Counted from the stretch's first letter, positions 8,618-17,840 are shown. The stretch is 64,000 bases of DNA from Azospirillum sp. OGB3 (GCF_014192915.1 NZ_JACHYN010000008.1:198989-262988); one strand, 5' to 3'. Translations and numbers: made by a program. The notes: generated from the letters alone by a model not told the origin.

Positions 8618-9883
8618 GTGGTCGGACACATGCCGCAGGTTGCACGGTCGGTACTTTCGCTCCTGCTCGGGGTCGCTTTCCTGATGCTGGGCAACGGCGC
8701 GCTCAGCACGCTCATCGGCCTGCGGCTGGCCGGCACGGAGTCCGGCGCGGTCGCGGTCGGCCTGATCACCGCCGCCTTCTACACCGGGCTGACCGGCGGC
8801 TCCCTGTTCGCCCACCGGGTCATCACGCGGGTTGGCCACATCCGCGCCTTCGCCGCCTTCGCCTCCGTCCTGTCGGCGGCGGCGCTGTCCCACGCCCTGT
8901 TCGACGCGGTGCCGCTGTGGACCGCGCTGCGGCTGGCCGAGGGCTTCTGCATGGCCGGCCTCTACATCTGCATCGAGAGCTGGCTGAACGGCACCGCCAA
9001 CAACGAGACGCGCGGGCAGATCCTGTCGCTCTACATGGTCACGCTCTACGCCGCCTCGGCGGTGGGCCAGCAGTTGCTGCAGCTGGACGACGAAGCGGGC
9101 GTGCGCATCTTCATGCTGATCGCCATTCTGCTGACGCTCGCCCTGGTGCCGGTGGCGCTGACCCGGACCACGCCGCCGACCCTGCCCAACGTGGAATCCT
9201 ACGGGCTGCGGCGGCTGTACGAGGCGTCGCCGCTGGGCGTCGTCGGCGTCTTCATCAGTGGGACGGTGACCGGCTCCATCTACGGCCTCGCCCCGGTGTT
9301 CGGCGCGGCCTCCGGCTTCGGGGTGTCGGGAACGGCGCTGTTCATGAGCACCCTGATCCTGGGCGGGGTGGCGCTGCAATGGCCGCTGGGTCGGCTGTCC
9401 GACCGCTTCGACCGGCGCGCCGTCATCATCGGCTTGTCGGCGGCGCTGGCTCTGGTCAGCGTCGGCATGATCCTGGCGGAGGGCAGCGGGCGGCAGGAGA
9501 CGCTGCTTCTGGTGGCGCCCTTCTTTGGTGGGCTGGCCTTCACGCTCTACCCGGTCTGCGCCGCCCACACCAACGACCACGCCGGGCCGGACAATGTGGT
9601 GTCGGTCAGCGGCGGGCTGATCCTCGCCAACTCCGTGGGGGCGATCATCGGACCGCCGCTGGCCTCGGCCGCCATGGGCTTTGCGGGGCCGGAGGCGCTG
9701 TTCGGCTTCATCGCGGCGGGGGCGGGATCGGCGACGCTCTATGGCCTGTGGCGCACGCGAATGCGCCCGCCGCCGCCCGCCGAGGCGCAGGCGAGCTTCC
9801 GCCCACTGCCCCAGACGACGCCGACCGTCACCCCTCTCGACCCGCTGGGTCCGCCTCGGCCGGAATTGGCGGCTGGGGATTGA
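8618..9883 (+). CDS. MFS transporter, YcaD-like
   Basis: Membrane carrier of 421 aa with 12 predicted helices and the usual major-facilitator layout. The cytoplasmic loop after helix 8 carries GRLSDRFDRRAVI, the MFS motif A, and the helix-4 region reads RLAEGFCMAGLYICIESWLN, close to the YcaD-type subgroup. The last 45 residues are proline-rich and probably cytoplasmic. The substrate is unknown. I chose GTG 8618, five bases after AAAGGA; ATG 8630 is a second possibility. It stands alone, between the btsT terminator and the convergent NAGGN operon. Confidence 0.85.
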   Translation: MVGHMPQVARSVLSLLLGVAFLMLGNGALSTLIGLRLAGTESGAVAVGLITAAFYTGLTGGSLFAHRVITRVGHIRAFAAFASVLSAAALSHALFDAVPLWTALRLAEGFCMAGLYICIESWLNGTANNETRGQILSLYMVTLYAASAVGQQLLQLDDEAGVRIFMLIAILLTLALVPVALTRTTPPTLPNVESYGLRRLYEASPLGVVGVFISGTVTGSIYGLAPVFGAASGFGVSGTALFMSTLILGGVALQWPLGRLSDRFDRRAVIIGLSAALALVSVGMILAEGSGRQETLLLVAPFFGGLAFTLYPVCAAHTNDHAGPDNVVSVSGGLILANSVGAIIGPPLASAAMGFAGPEALFGFIAAGAGSATLYGLWRTRMRPPPPAEAQASFRPLPQTTPTVTPLDPLGPPRPELAAGD

Positions 9884-9899
9884 GGGGGGTGGTGTGAAG

Positions 9900-10033
9900 C
9901 CCTCTCCCCCCTGGGGAGAGGGTTTGGGTGAGGGGGATTTACGCCCGACAGGGCGGAGGAAAACTATCGATCTGCGACGCGGATCGCCTTCGGTGCCCCC
10001 TCATCCTGACCTTCTCCCCAGGGGGGAGAAGGA
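9900..10033. repeat. dispersed palindromic repeat, copy R2
   Basis: Starts CCTCTCCCCCCTGGGGAGAGGG and ends CTTCTCCCCAGGGGGGAGAAGG; each end is a hairpin by itself, and GGGTGAGGGGG and CCCCCTCAT can pair between them. It lies exactly between the convergent MFS and M42 peptidase genes, so it could end transcription in both directions. Confidence 0.8.
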
Positions 10034-10039
10034 ACGTGG

Positions 10040-11200
10040 TCACTCCTCGACCTTTGCCGGCGCGGTGGGCTGCCAGGGGAAGGCGCCCATCGGACCCATG
10101 CCGACGCGGTCGCGCGGGATCGCCACGTCGCTCTGCATGTAGAGCGCGATCAGCTCGGCCAGCGAGCGCAGAGAGTCCGCGTGGATGCGCTCGTAGCCGT
10201 GGGAGCTGTCGATGCCGAAGCAGACCAGCGCCGTGCGGATGTCGTTGCCGGCTTCGATGGCGGCGGCGCTGTCGCAGCGGTAATAGCGGAAGACGTCGCG
10301 CTGGTGCTCGATGTCGTGCTGTTGGCACAGCGACAGCAGCTTGTGCGTCAGGTGATAGTCGAAGGGGCCGGTGCTGTCGGCCATGGCGACGGTCACGCCG
10401 AACTCGCGGCTGTTCTGGCCCATGGCGGTGGTGCCGTTGTCGATGGTCACCATCTCCGCCACGTCCTTGTGTAGGACCGACGAGGCGCCGGACCCGACCT
10501 CCTCCGAGATGGTCAGCAGCAGGTGGCAGTCCACCGGCAGCGGCAGCTTGGCGTCCAGCACGGCCTTGGCGGCGGCGAAGATCACCGCCACCCCGGCCTT
10601 GTCGTCGAGATGGCGGGAGTTGATGAATCCGCTGGCGTCGAATTCCGCCTGCGGGTCGATGGCCACGAAGTCGCCGACGTTGAAGCCGTGGGCCTGCAAC
10701 GCCTCCAGCGTCTCGCAGCGTGCGTCCACCCGGATCTCCAGGTTGGTCCAGGCCACCGGCTGGGTGTCGATCTCCTCGTTGAAGGTGTGGCCGGACGCCT
10801 TCAGCGGCAGGATGGTGCCGCGGTAGCTGCCCTTGTCGGTGAAAACGGTGCAGCGCGCCCCCTCGGCGAAGCGCGCCGACCAGGTGCCGATGGGCACGAC
10901 CTCCAGCCGGCCGTTCGCCTTCAGCATCTTCACCTGGGCGCCCAGCGTGTCGAGATGGGCGACCACGGCGCGGTCGGGGCTGTACTGCCGCCCCGCCAGA
11001 TCGGCGCGGATGGCGCCGCGCCGGGTCAGCTCGAAGGGGATGCCCAGACGGTGCAGCTCGTCGCCGCAGAAATGCACGATCTGGTCGGTATATCCGGTCG
11101 GGCTCGGGATCTCCAGCAGGCGGCGGAGAAGGCCCGTCAGATAGTCCATGTCGATGACGGGCCGAACGATTCCGGTCCGCGTCAAGGCTGCCTGCTCCAT
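10040..11200 (-). CDS. M42-family peptidase of the NAGGN osmoprotectant locus
   Basis: Metallopeptidase of 386 aa. Metal-ligand motifs of the M42/M28 fold are visible: VVAHLDTLG, RHLDDKAGV, the acidic pair in ISEEVGSG, and SSHGYERIH near the C-terminus. It is the last gene of the asnO-ngg operon, starting 16 bases after ngg ends. The start at 11198-11200 has GGAGGTGG directly upstream. This family regularly accompanies the NAGGN synthesis genes. Its role is not established; breaking down or trimming the dipeptide osmolyte when salt stress ends is an inference. Confidence 0.9.
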   Translation of the reverse strand: MEQAALTRTGIVRPVIDMDYLTGLLRRLLEIPSPTGYTDQIVHFCGDELHRLGIPFELTRRGAIRADLAGRQYSPDRAVVAHLDTLGAQVKMLKANGRLEVVPIGTWSARFAEGARCTVFTDKGSYRGTILPLKASGHTFNEEIDTQPVAWTNLEIRVDARCETLEALQAHGFNVGDFVAIDPQAEFDASGFINSRHLDDKAGVAVIFAAAKAVLDAKLPLPVDCHLLLTISEEVGSGASSVLHKDVAEMVTIDNGTTAMGQNSREFGVTVAMADSTGPFDYHLTHKLLSLCQQHDIEHQRDVFRYYRCDSAAAIEAGNDIRTALVCFGIDSSHGYERIHADSLRSLAELIALYMQSDVAIPRDRVGMGPMGAFPWQPTAPAKVEE

Positions 11201-11216
11201 ACCACCTCCTGAACGG

Positions 11217-12983
11217 TCACGCCCGCGGATCGACTGCGGAGTAGGGGAAGAGAAGATCGAGGAAGCGTTCGGCGGTCGGCTGCGGTTCATGGTTGGCAAG
11301 GCCGGGCCGCTCGTTCGCCTCGATGATCGCGTAGTCGGCCCCCAGAAGGTCGGGGATCAGAAGATCCAGGCCGACCACCGGAATGTCGAGCGCGCGCGCC
11401 GCCTCCACCGCCGCATCCACCACGCGATGGTGCAGACGGTCGGTGATGTCGTGCAGCGTGCCGCCCGTGTGCAGGTTGGCCGTCTTGCGGACGGCCAGCG
11501 CCTGACCCTCCGGAAGGACCGAGTCCATGGAGAAACCGGCATCCCGCACGCAACGTTCCGTCTCCTCGTCCATCGGGATGCGGCTTTCCCCGCCGGTTGC
11601 GGCGGCGCGGCGGCGGCTCTGCGCTTCGATCAGCTGCGCGATGCTGCGGTCGCCGGTGCCGACGATCTCCGCCGGGCGGCGCACCGCGGCGGCGACGACG
11701 CGATAGTCGATGACCAGAATGCGCACGTCCTGGCCCTGCACGAACTGCTCCAGCAGGACCGTGTCGCAGATCTTCCTCGCCTTGCCCACGGCCCAGGCCA
11801 GCGTCTCCGCGTCGCGCACGTCCACGGTGATGCCCTGGCCCTGCTCGCCGCGGGCGGGCTTCACGACGACGCTGCCGTGGCGCTCCAGGAAGGCGGCGTT
11901 GTCGTCCATGCCGGCGGCGGTCATCTGGTCGGGGACCGACAGACCGGCCCGCAACAGCGTGCGCCGGGTCACCGCCTTGTCGTCGCAGCGGAACAGCGCC
12001 ACCGCCGAGGTCAGCTCGCTGAGGCTTTCGCGGCACAGGATGCTGCGCCCGCCGAAGCTGAGGCGGAACAGGTTGGACTCCGCGTCCACCACCTCCACCC
12101 CGATGCCGCGGCGCCGGGCCTCGTTGATGATGATCATGGCGTAAGGGTTGAGGCTGGCCTCCACCGCCGGACCGGCGAACAGCTTCTCGTTGATCGAATT
12201 CTTGGTCTTCAGCGCGAAGACCGGAACCCGCCGGAAGCCCAGCTTCTCGTACAGCGCGATGGCGTTCGCGTTGTCGTGCAGGACCGACAGGTCCATGAAG
12301 CTGCGCCCGCGCTCCTTGAAATGCTCGGCCAGCGCGCGGACCAGCGCCTCGCCGATGCCGGGATAGGCCGCCTGCGGATCGACCGCCAGGCACCACAGGG
12401 AGGAACCGTTCTGCGGGTCCTTGAAGGCCCGGACATGGTCCACGCCGGTGACCGAGCCGATGACCGCCCCGCTGACCGGGTCGGTGGCGATCAGGTGGGT
12501 CAGCACGCGGCTGTCACGCTCCGCCCAGCAGAATTCCGGGTCCATGGTGACCATGCCGCGGGCGCCGTAGATGCGGTTCACGGCGTCGACATCCTGGCGG
12601 CCGCGCAGCGTCTCGATGGCGAAGCCGCGCGTCTCGCTCCCCGGCCGGAAACCGGCCAGCCGCAGGCGGTAGGTGTGGGAGGGATCGAGGAACAGCTCGG
12701 TCGGCGCCCGGGCCAGCACGACGTGGGGGTCCTCCAAATACAGCGCGATGTCGCGCCGGCCCGGCCCCTCCTGGCGCATCGCTGCGATCAGTTCGCCGAC
12801 ATCGGGAAAGGTGTTGGCGAACAGCAGGCGGCCCCAGCCGCAATTCACCACCGCGCGCGGCGTCGGCCCAAGCCCGGCCCCCGTCCGGCGGTTCGGGCGC
12901 GGCGAGTCCTCGTCCATCAGGGCGGAGACCAGGGCGCGTTCGATCCGGAAGGGCGTCTGGTTGCGATTCTGCATCGTCATCAT
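11217..12983 (-). CDS. ngg: N-acetylglutaminylglutamine synthetase
   Basis: Bifunctional protein of 588 aa. The N-terminal half is a GNAT acetyltransferase (DPVSGAVIGSVTGVDH, YPGIGEALVRALAEHFKERG). The C-terminal half is an ATP-grasp ligase (KPARGEQGQGITVDV, LEQFVQGQDVRILVID, IIEANERPGL). This is the known layout of the enzyme that makes N-acetylglutaminylglutamine; the neighbouring AsnO-type protein then amidates it to the osmoprotectant NAGGN. It starts eight bases after asnO ends, in one operon. Two adjacent ATG codons at 12983 and 12980 are possible starts. The ribosome site is weak, so coupling to asnO is likely. Confidence 0.93.
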   Translation of the reverse strand: MMTMQNRNQTPFRIERALVSALMDEDSPRPNRRTGAGLGPTPRAVVNCGWGRLLFANTFPDVGELIAAMRQEGPGRRDIALYLEDPHVVLARAPTELFLDPSHTYRLRLAGFRPGSETRGFAIETLRGRQDVDAVNRIYGARGMVTMDPEFCWAERDSRVLTHLIATDPVSGAVIGSVTGVDHVRAFKDPQNGSSLWCLAVDPQAAYPGIGEALVRALAEHFKERGRSFMDLSVLHDNANAIALYEKLGFRRVPVFALKTKNSINEKLFAGPAVEASLNPYAMIIINEARRRGIGVEVVDAESNLFRLSFGGRSILCRESLSELTSAVALFRCDDKAVTRRTLLRAGLSVPDQMTAAGMDDNAAFLERHGSVVVKPARGEQGQGITVDVRDAETLAWAVGKARKICDTVLLEQFVQGQDVRILVIDYRVVAAAVRRPAEIVGTGDRSIAQLIEAQSRRRAAATGGESRIPMDEETERCVRDAGFSMDSVLPEGQALAVRKTANLHTGGTLHDITDRLHHRVVDAAVEAARALDIPVVGLDLLIPDLLGADYAIIEANERPGLANHEPQPTAERFLDLLFPYSAVDPRA

Positions 12984-12990
12984 GCGGTGT

Positions 12991-14766
12991 TCAGATCCCG
13001 TGGGTTTGCAGCCAGAACTCCAACAGGGCGGCCTGCCAGAGCTTCGAGCCGCGAAGCGGCGTGATGTGGGTTTCCGGATCGCTGAACAGGCGGTCCAGAT
13101 AGGCCGGCTGGAACAGAGCGCGCTCCCGCGCGGCGGGCTGGTTCAGCACGTTGCGCACCAGTTCCAGATAGGGGCCGCGCAGATACTTCAGCGCCGGAAC
13201 GGGGAAATAGCCCTTCGGCCGGTCGATGACCTCGGAGGGCACGACCTTGCGCGCCGCCTCCTTCAGCACGTATTTGCCGCCATCGCGCACCTTCAGCTCC
13301 GGTGGGACGCGGGCGGCCAGTTCGACCAGATCATGGTCGAGGAAGGGGACACGGCCCTCCAACCCCCAGGCCATGGTCATGTTGTCGACCCGCTTCACCG
13401 GGTCGTCGACCAGCATGACCGTGGTGTCGAGGCGCAGCGCCTTGTCCACCGAACGATCGGCGCCGGGCCGGGCGAAGTGGGCGGCGACGAAGGCGCTCGC
13501 CGCGTCCTCGTCGGCCAGATACTGCGGGTTCAACGCCTCGGCCATCTCCGAGCGGTTGCGGTCGAAGAAGACCTTGGCGTAGGTGGACAGCGGGTCGGCC
13601 GCCCCCATCATCGGCGGGTACCAGTGGTAGCCCGCGAAGATCTCGTCGGCGCCCTGGCCGCTCTGCACCACCTTCACATGCTTGGCGACCTCCTGCGACA
13701 GCAGGAAGAAGCCGATGGCGTCGTGGCTGACCATCGGCTCCGACATCGCCCGCACGCAGTCCTGAAGGGCGGGCAGGGCGCGGTTGCTGTCGATGAACAG
13801 CTTGTGGTGGTCGGTCTGGAAGCGCTGGGCGATCAGATCGGAATACTGGAACTCGTCGCCCTTCTCCTGGCCCACCGTCTCGAAGCCGATGGAGAAGGTC
13901 TGCAGGCCGGTCTGCCCGGCCTCGGCCAGCAGGGCGACGATGACGGAGCTGTCCAGCCCGCCCGAGAGCAGCACGCCGACCGGCACGTCGGCGACCAGAC
14001 GCCGCTCCACCGCCTTGCGCAGCGTGGACAGCACGGCGTCCTGCCAGTCGCCCTCCGACATCCGCTCGTCGCCGGGCTGCGGTCCGAAGACCGGCTCCCA
14101 ATAGGTTTCCTCGATGCGGCGCCCGTCCGGCTCCAGCGTCAGCAGGGTGGCCGGCGGCAGCTTGCGCACGCCCTTCAGGATCGTCCCCGGCGCCGGCACG
14201 ACGGCGTGGAAGCTCATATACTGGTAGAGCCCCACCGGGTCGATCGCGGTGTCGATGTCGCCACCGGCCAGCAGGGCGGGCAGGGTGGAGGCGAAGCGCA
14301 GCCGCCCCGCCGTTTCGGACAGGTAGAGCGGCTTGATGCCCAGCCGGTCGCGGCCCAGCGTGACGCGCCCACTGTCACGCTCCCAGATGGCGAAGGCGAA
14401 CATGCCGTAGAGCCGCTCGACGAAGCGGCGGCCCCAGGCGTGATAGGCTTTCAGCAGGACTTCGGTGTCGCCGTGCGAGAAGAAGCGGTAGCCCTTGGCC
14501 TCCAGCTCCGCCCGCAGTTCCGGGTAATTGTAGATGCAGCCGTTGAAGACGATGCCGAGGCCCAACTCGGGGTCGGTCATCGGCTGCTGCGCCGCCTCGG
14601 ACAGGTCGATGATGCTCAGCCGCCGGTGGCCGAAAGCCATCCGGCCATGGGCGAAGACGCCTTGCCCGTCAGGGCCGCGCAACGCCAGGGCTTCGGTCAT
14701 CGAGCCGACCGCGGACGCGGAGGCCGGGCGAGAATCGAAGCGGATTTCCCCGCTGATGCCGCACAT
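12991..14766 (-). CDS. asnO: N-acetylglutaminylglutamine amidotransferase
   Basis: Asparagine-synthetase-type protein of 591 aa. It begins MCGISGEI, so Cys2 becomes the N-terminal nucleophile of the glutaminase domain (about 1-220). The synthetase domain has the pyrophosphate loop VLLSGGLDSSVIVALL and the SGQGADEIFAGYHWY motif. The ATG at 14764-14766 is the only start giving the catalytic Cys at position 2; GGAGATA lies upstream. As first gene of the asnO-ngg-peptidase operon it should convert the dipeptide to its terminal amide, a compatible solute made under salt stress. Its promoter must lie in 14767-15079. Confidence 0.93.
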   Translation of the reverse strand: MCGISGEIRFDSRPASASAVGSMTEALALRGPDGQGVFAHGRMAFGHRRLSIIDLSEAAQQPMTDPELGLGIVFNGCIYNYPELRAELEAKGYRFFSHGDTEVLLKAYHAWGRRFVERLYGMFAFAIWERDSGRVTLGRDRLGIKPLYLSETAGRLRFASTLPALLAGGDIDTAIDPVGLYQYMSFHAVVPAPGTILKGVRKLPPATLLTLEPDGRRIEETYWEPVFGPQPGDERMSEGDWQDAVLSTLRKAVERRLVADVPVGVLLSGGLDSSVIVALLAEAGQTGLQTFSIGFETVGQEKGDEFQYSDLIAQRFQTDHHKLFIDSNRALPALQDCVRAMSEPMVSHDAIGFFLLSQEVAKHVKVVQSGQGADEIFAGYHWYPPMMGAADPLSTYAKVFFDRNRSEMAEALNPQYLADEDAASAFVAAHFARPGADRSVDKALRLDTTVMLVDDPVKRVDNMTMAWGLEGRVPFLDHDLVELAARVPPELKVRDGGKYVLKEAARKVVPSEVIDRPKGYFPVPALKYLRGPYLELVRNVLNQPAARERALFQPAYLDRLFSDPETHITPLRGSKLWQAALLEFWLQTHGI

Positions 14767-15079
14767 TGTAAGAAATATCTCCGTATTCGAATGGACTGGA
14801 CGCCGGCAAAAAACGCTTGGAAACGGCGAAGGACCGGCGCCACCCCTCAACAGGCGTGCAGCTTGATCGTCGCAAGGTTGGGGCCTGCCTTGCACAGGGT
14901 ATCAGGGGTAGGGCGCGCCGAACGACCGGAGGGGAGCGGCCCGAAAAGGGAGTATCGGGGCTACCCCATAGGGCCGGGATCGCCGCACGGCCGGAGAAAG
15001 CCAGGGGGTGCGGTGCCCCAAAGCGCATTGGTGGGAGTGGGGTTTTTAAGATTAACCCTTTTGCGCACAAGAGAGAGGA
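14767..15079. other. intergenic region upstream of asnO
   Basis: This 313-base gap should carry the promoter of the NAGGN operon, which is normally osmotically induced. There is a short AT-rich stretch at 15043-15060. The left end reaches a perfect 16-bp palindrome at 15078-15093. I see no small gene or clear -35/-10 pair. Confidence 0.5.
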
Positions 15080-15093
15080 TTAGACGTCTAATC
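15078..15093. promoter_or_regulatory. perfect 16-bp palindrome
   Basis: GATTAGACGTCTAATC is its own reverse complement. It spans the stop codon of the MocR gene. An AT-rich perfect palindrome of this length stands out in GC-rich surroundings. It may be an operator for the asnO operon 312 bases downstream, or for transcription leaving the MocR gene. Confidence 0.4.
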
Positions 15094-16522
15094 GTGCAGC
15101 CGCCAACGCGGCGCCGAGTTCGCGGGCGGCGTGGCGCAGGGCGCCCGGCTCGTGGCCGGTGAAGCCCAGCATCAGCGCCTGCAGGGGCGGGGCAGCGATG
15201 TGCATCGGGCTGACCGGGCGGACGGCGATGCCGCGCCGGGCCGCCACCGCCTCGACAGCGCGGTCCGACAGGCCGGGGCGCAGGCAGGCGATCAGCTTCA
15301 TCCCCTGCTCCGGCACTTCCGCCTCCATCCAGGGGGAGAGATGGGCGCCGATGGCGTCGGCCAGCGCATCCCGCGCGGCCGTGTAGCGGCGGCGCATGCG
15401 GCGCAGGTGCGGGCCGAAATGACCGTCGTTCAGGAAATCCGTCACCACGCCCGTATAGAGCGTCGCCGGGTGCCAGTCGGTCAGGCGGCGCATGGCGAGC
15501 ACCGGTTCCAGCAACTCGGGCGGCAGCACGGCGTAGCCGAGCCGCAGGCCGGGAAACAGGACCTTGCTGAAGGTGCCGACATAGATGACCCGTCCGCCGC
15601 CGTCGATCCCCTGGAGCGAGGCGAGCGGACGGCCCGCGTAGCGGAACTCGCTGTCGTAATCGTCCTCCAGCACCCAGGCGCCGGCCGTGCGCGCCCAGGC
15701 CAGAAGCTCCATCCGCCGCGCCATCGACAGCACGACCCCCAGCGGGTAATGAGAGGACGGCGTGACATAGGCCAGCCGGGCGTCCGGCGCGGCGGCGACT
15801 CCCGCCGCCACCGTCATTCCCTGCCCATCGACGAGCACCGGCACGACGCGCGCCTGTGCCGCTTCCAGCGCGGCGCGCACCGCGGGGTAGCAGGGGTCTT
15901 CCAGCCACACCGGATCGCCGGGCCGCAGCAGCACACGCAGCACGAGGTCGATGGCCTGTTGGGCGCCGGCGGTGATCACCACCTGCTCGGGCTCGCAGCG
16001 CACCGCCCGCGCGTTCTGGAGATAGCGGGCGATGGCCTGCCGCAGCGCCGCCGGTCCGCCGGGTTCGCCATAGCCGAGCATGTCCGGGTCGGGACGCTGC
16101 AAATGCCGCAGGGTCAGGCTGCGCCAGATCCGCAGGCTGCGCTCATCCAGCGCGCACCGCCCCGTGCTGAAGGGCAGGGTGCCGAAGGGGGTTGCCGGTG
16201 GCGGCGGCGAGGGCGTGCGGCGGGATGGTTCCGGCGGCGGAATCTCCAGCCCGTCCGGCAGGTCGCGGGACACGAAGCTGCCCGCCCCGACGCGCCCCTC
16301 GATGAAGCCCTCGGCCAGAAGCTGCTCATAGGCGGCGACCACCGTGTTGCGGGCGACGCCGAGCCGTTCGGCAAGGGCGCGCGTCGGCGGCAGCTTCCCT
16401 CCGGGCGGCAGGGAGCCGGACAGGATGGCGCGGCGCAGCGCGCCGTAGACCTGCCGCAGCAGCGGCTCCCCACCCGTCCGGTCGATGGGGAGGAGCATCA
16501 GGTCGGAGAGATCGGCGGGCAT
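15080..16522 (-). CDS. MocR/PdxR-type GntR regulator with aminotransferase domain
   Basis: Protein of 480 aa made of an N-terminal GntR winged helix (LLRQVYGALRRAIL to EGFIEGRVGAGSFVS) and a fold-type I aminotransferase domain with the PLP lysine in VGTFSKVLFPG. MocR proteins use PLP or its adducts as effectors. It is divergent from a PNPOx-like gene, the classic arrangement for regulators of vitamin B6 metabolism, so control of that neighbour is likely. I prefer ATG 16522 over GTG 16561: the latter would place the start beside one arm of an inverted repeat (16526-16572) that looks like the operator. Confidence 0.88.
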   Translation of the reverse strand: MPADLSDLMLLPIDRTGGEPLLRQVYGALRRAILSGSLPPGGKLPPTRALAERLGVARNTVVAAYEQLLAEGFIEGRVGAGSFVSRDLPDGLEIPPPEPSRRTPSPPPPATPFGTLPFSTGRCALDERSLRIWRSLTLRHLQRPDPDMLGYGEPGGPAALRQAIARYLQNARAVRCEPEQVVITAGAQQAIDLVLRVLLRPGDPVWLEDPCYPAVRAALEAAQARVVPVLVDGQGMTVAAGVAAAPDARLAYVTPSSHYPLGVVLSMARRMELLAWARTAGAWVLEDDYDSEFRYAGRPLASLQGIDGGGRVIYVGTFSKVLFPGLRLGYAVLPPELLEPVLAMRRLTDWHPATLYTGVVTDFLNDGHFGPHLRRMRRRYTAARDALADAIGAHLSPWMEAEVPEQGMKLIACLRPGLSDRAVEAVAARRGIAVRPVSPMHIAAPPLQALMLGFTGHEPGALRHAARELGAALAAARLDV

Positions 16523-16525
16523 CGG

Positions 16526-16572
16526 ATTGGTCCAGTCGACAAGGTCGGAATTGGCTCTCACGCCGGACCAAT
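16526..16572. promoter_or_regulatory. inverted repeat in MocR / PNPOx divergent promoter
   Basis: ATTGGTCC at 16526-16533 and its exact complement GGACCAAT at 16565-16572 are 31 bases apart. They lie between the two divergent start codons. Repeats containing GGACCA/TGGTCC fit sites bound by MocR-type dimers, but the regulator is inferred from position only. Confidence 0.5.
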
Positions 16573-16622
16573 GGCTAGGCTCTAATGGCGTCGTTGTCCA
16601 CCGCCGCGAAGTGAGTTCCGCG

Positions 16623-17348
16623 ATGTCCGAGGCCGTTCCGTCCGACAGCTATCCCGTCACCGACCGCAACCGGGTCAAACGCCTGCACGAGCGGGGGCGC
16701 TACGATCGGGACTCCGTCCACGCCATCCTCGACGGGGCGATGATCGCGCACATCGCCTACGTGATCGACGGGCAGCCCTACTGCACCCCCACCGCCTTCT
16801 GGCGGGAGGGGGAGCATCTCTACTGGCACGGTTCCTCGGCCAGCCGGATGCTGCGGGCGCAACGCGACGGCCTGCCGGTCTGCCTGACCGTGACGCATCT
16901 CGACAGCCTCGTGCTGGCCCGCAGCGGGTTCAACCATTCGGCGGATTACCGGTCCGCCATGTGCTTCGGCACCGCGCGCATCGTCGAGGAGCCGGAGGCC
17001 AAGGCCCGCGCGCTCGACGCCATGGTCGACCGCTTCTATCCGGGACGCAGCGCCGAATTGCGGGCCGGCACGGCGCAGGAGATCAAGGCGACCATGGTCG
17101 TCGGCATGGCGATCGAGGAGGCGAGCGCCAAGGTGCGGAGCAAGGGCCTGTCCGACGAGGGAGAGGACATGGACCTGCCCATCTACACCGCCCGCTACCC
17201 GGTGGCTCAGGTGATCGGCGCCGCCGAGCTTTGCCCGCGGCTTCCCGCCGACACACCGGTCCCGCCGGGGCAGGCGGGCTTTACCGCCGGCCGCCGGCTG
17301 GACGAGCTGATGCTGGAAAACCACCGCATCCGGTTCGGCGGGGAGTAA
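16623..17348 (+). CDS. pyridoxamine 5'-phosphate oxidase-like flavoprotein
   Basis: Protein of 241 aa with the split-barrel flavin fold of the PNPOx-like/NimA group: AHIAYVIDGQPYCTPTAFWR, then EHLYWHGSSASRML, which contributes to FMN binding, and ATMVVGMAIEEASAKVR in the C-terminal part. The true family substrate is uncertain. Members paired with MocR regulators have been linked to B6 or redox stress, but it need not oxidise pyridoxamine phosphate. The ATG at 16623 gives the normal length. It converges on the DUF4112 gene 24 bases away. Confidence 0.85.
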   Translation: MSEAVPSDSYPVTDRNRVKRLHERGRYDRDSVHAILDGAMIAHIAYVIDGQPYCTPTAFWREGEHLYWHGSSASRMLRAQRDGLPVCLTVTHLDSLVLARSGFNHSADYRSAMCFGTARIVEEPEAKARALDAMVDRFYPGRSAELRAGTAQEIKATMVVGMAIEEASAKVRSKGLSDEGEDMDLPIYTARYPVAQVIGAAELCPRLPADTPVPPGQAGFTAGRRLDELMLENHRIRFGGE

Positions 17349-17372
17349 CGCGCCCCTTCTCCGCGTCCGGGG

Positions 17373-17840
17373 TCACCGCGTCCGGCGCCACTCGCCGTCG
17401 ATGGTGTAGGGCGCCGAGCGGCGGCGGCCATAGGACGGGCCGCCGTGCGACGAATGGCCGTCCAGATGCTCGGCCAGGATCGCCATGTTCTTGCGGTTGG
17501 CCTTCCAAAACACGTCGGCGATGTTGCCGGCCACTGGGACGGCGCTGATCAGGCTGTCCATCGCGACGTTGCCCACCATGCGCAGCAGCTTACCGCGCGG
17601 CACGCCGAGCCTCCAGGCCTCGCGGATAAGATAGCCGGACACCGCGGTGGTGGCGAGGTTGCCGAAGCCGGGCACCAGACCCAACACCGCGTCGGCGCCG
17701 AAGGTGATGTTGGTCCCCGGCACGCGGATGGCGCTGTCCATCGTTCGTGCCAGCCATTCAAGCCGCTGGCGCGCGGCAAAATGCGCCGTCTCGCCGTGGG
17801 CGGAACCGTAACGGAAGGAAGAAAAAGAGGTAGCGGTCAT
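17373..17840 (-). CDS. DUF4112 domain protein
   Basis: Protein of 155 aa in which most of the length (about 25-135) matches the DUF4112 family: LDSAIRVPG-like start, GADAVLGLVPGFGN, and SLISAVPVAGNIADVFWKANRKN. Two amphipathic or membrane-dipping helices are likely (VLGLVPGFGNLATTAVSGYL and AMDSLISAVPVAGNIADV). Function is unknown in the family. GGAGGG seven bases before the ATG supports the start. It may be expressed alone; the gap to the next leftward gene upstream is about 197 bases. Confidence 0.88.
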   Translation of the reverse strand: MTATSFSSFRYGSAHGETAHFAARQRLEWLARTMDSAIRVPGTNITFGADAVLGLVPGFGNLATTAVSGYLIREAWRLGVPRGKLLRMVGNVAMDSLISAVPVAGNIADVFWKANRKNMAILAEHLDGHSSHGGPSYGRRRSAPYTIDGEWRRTR

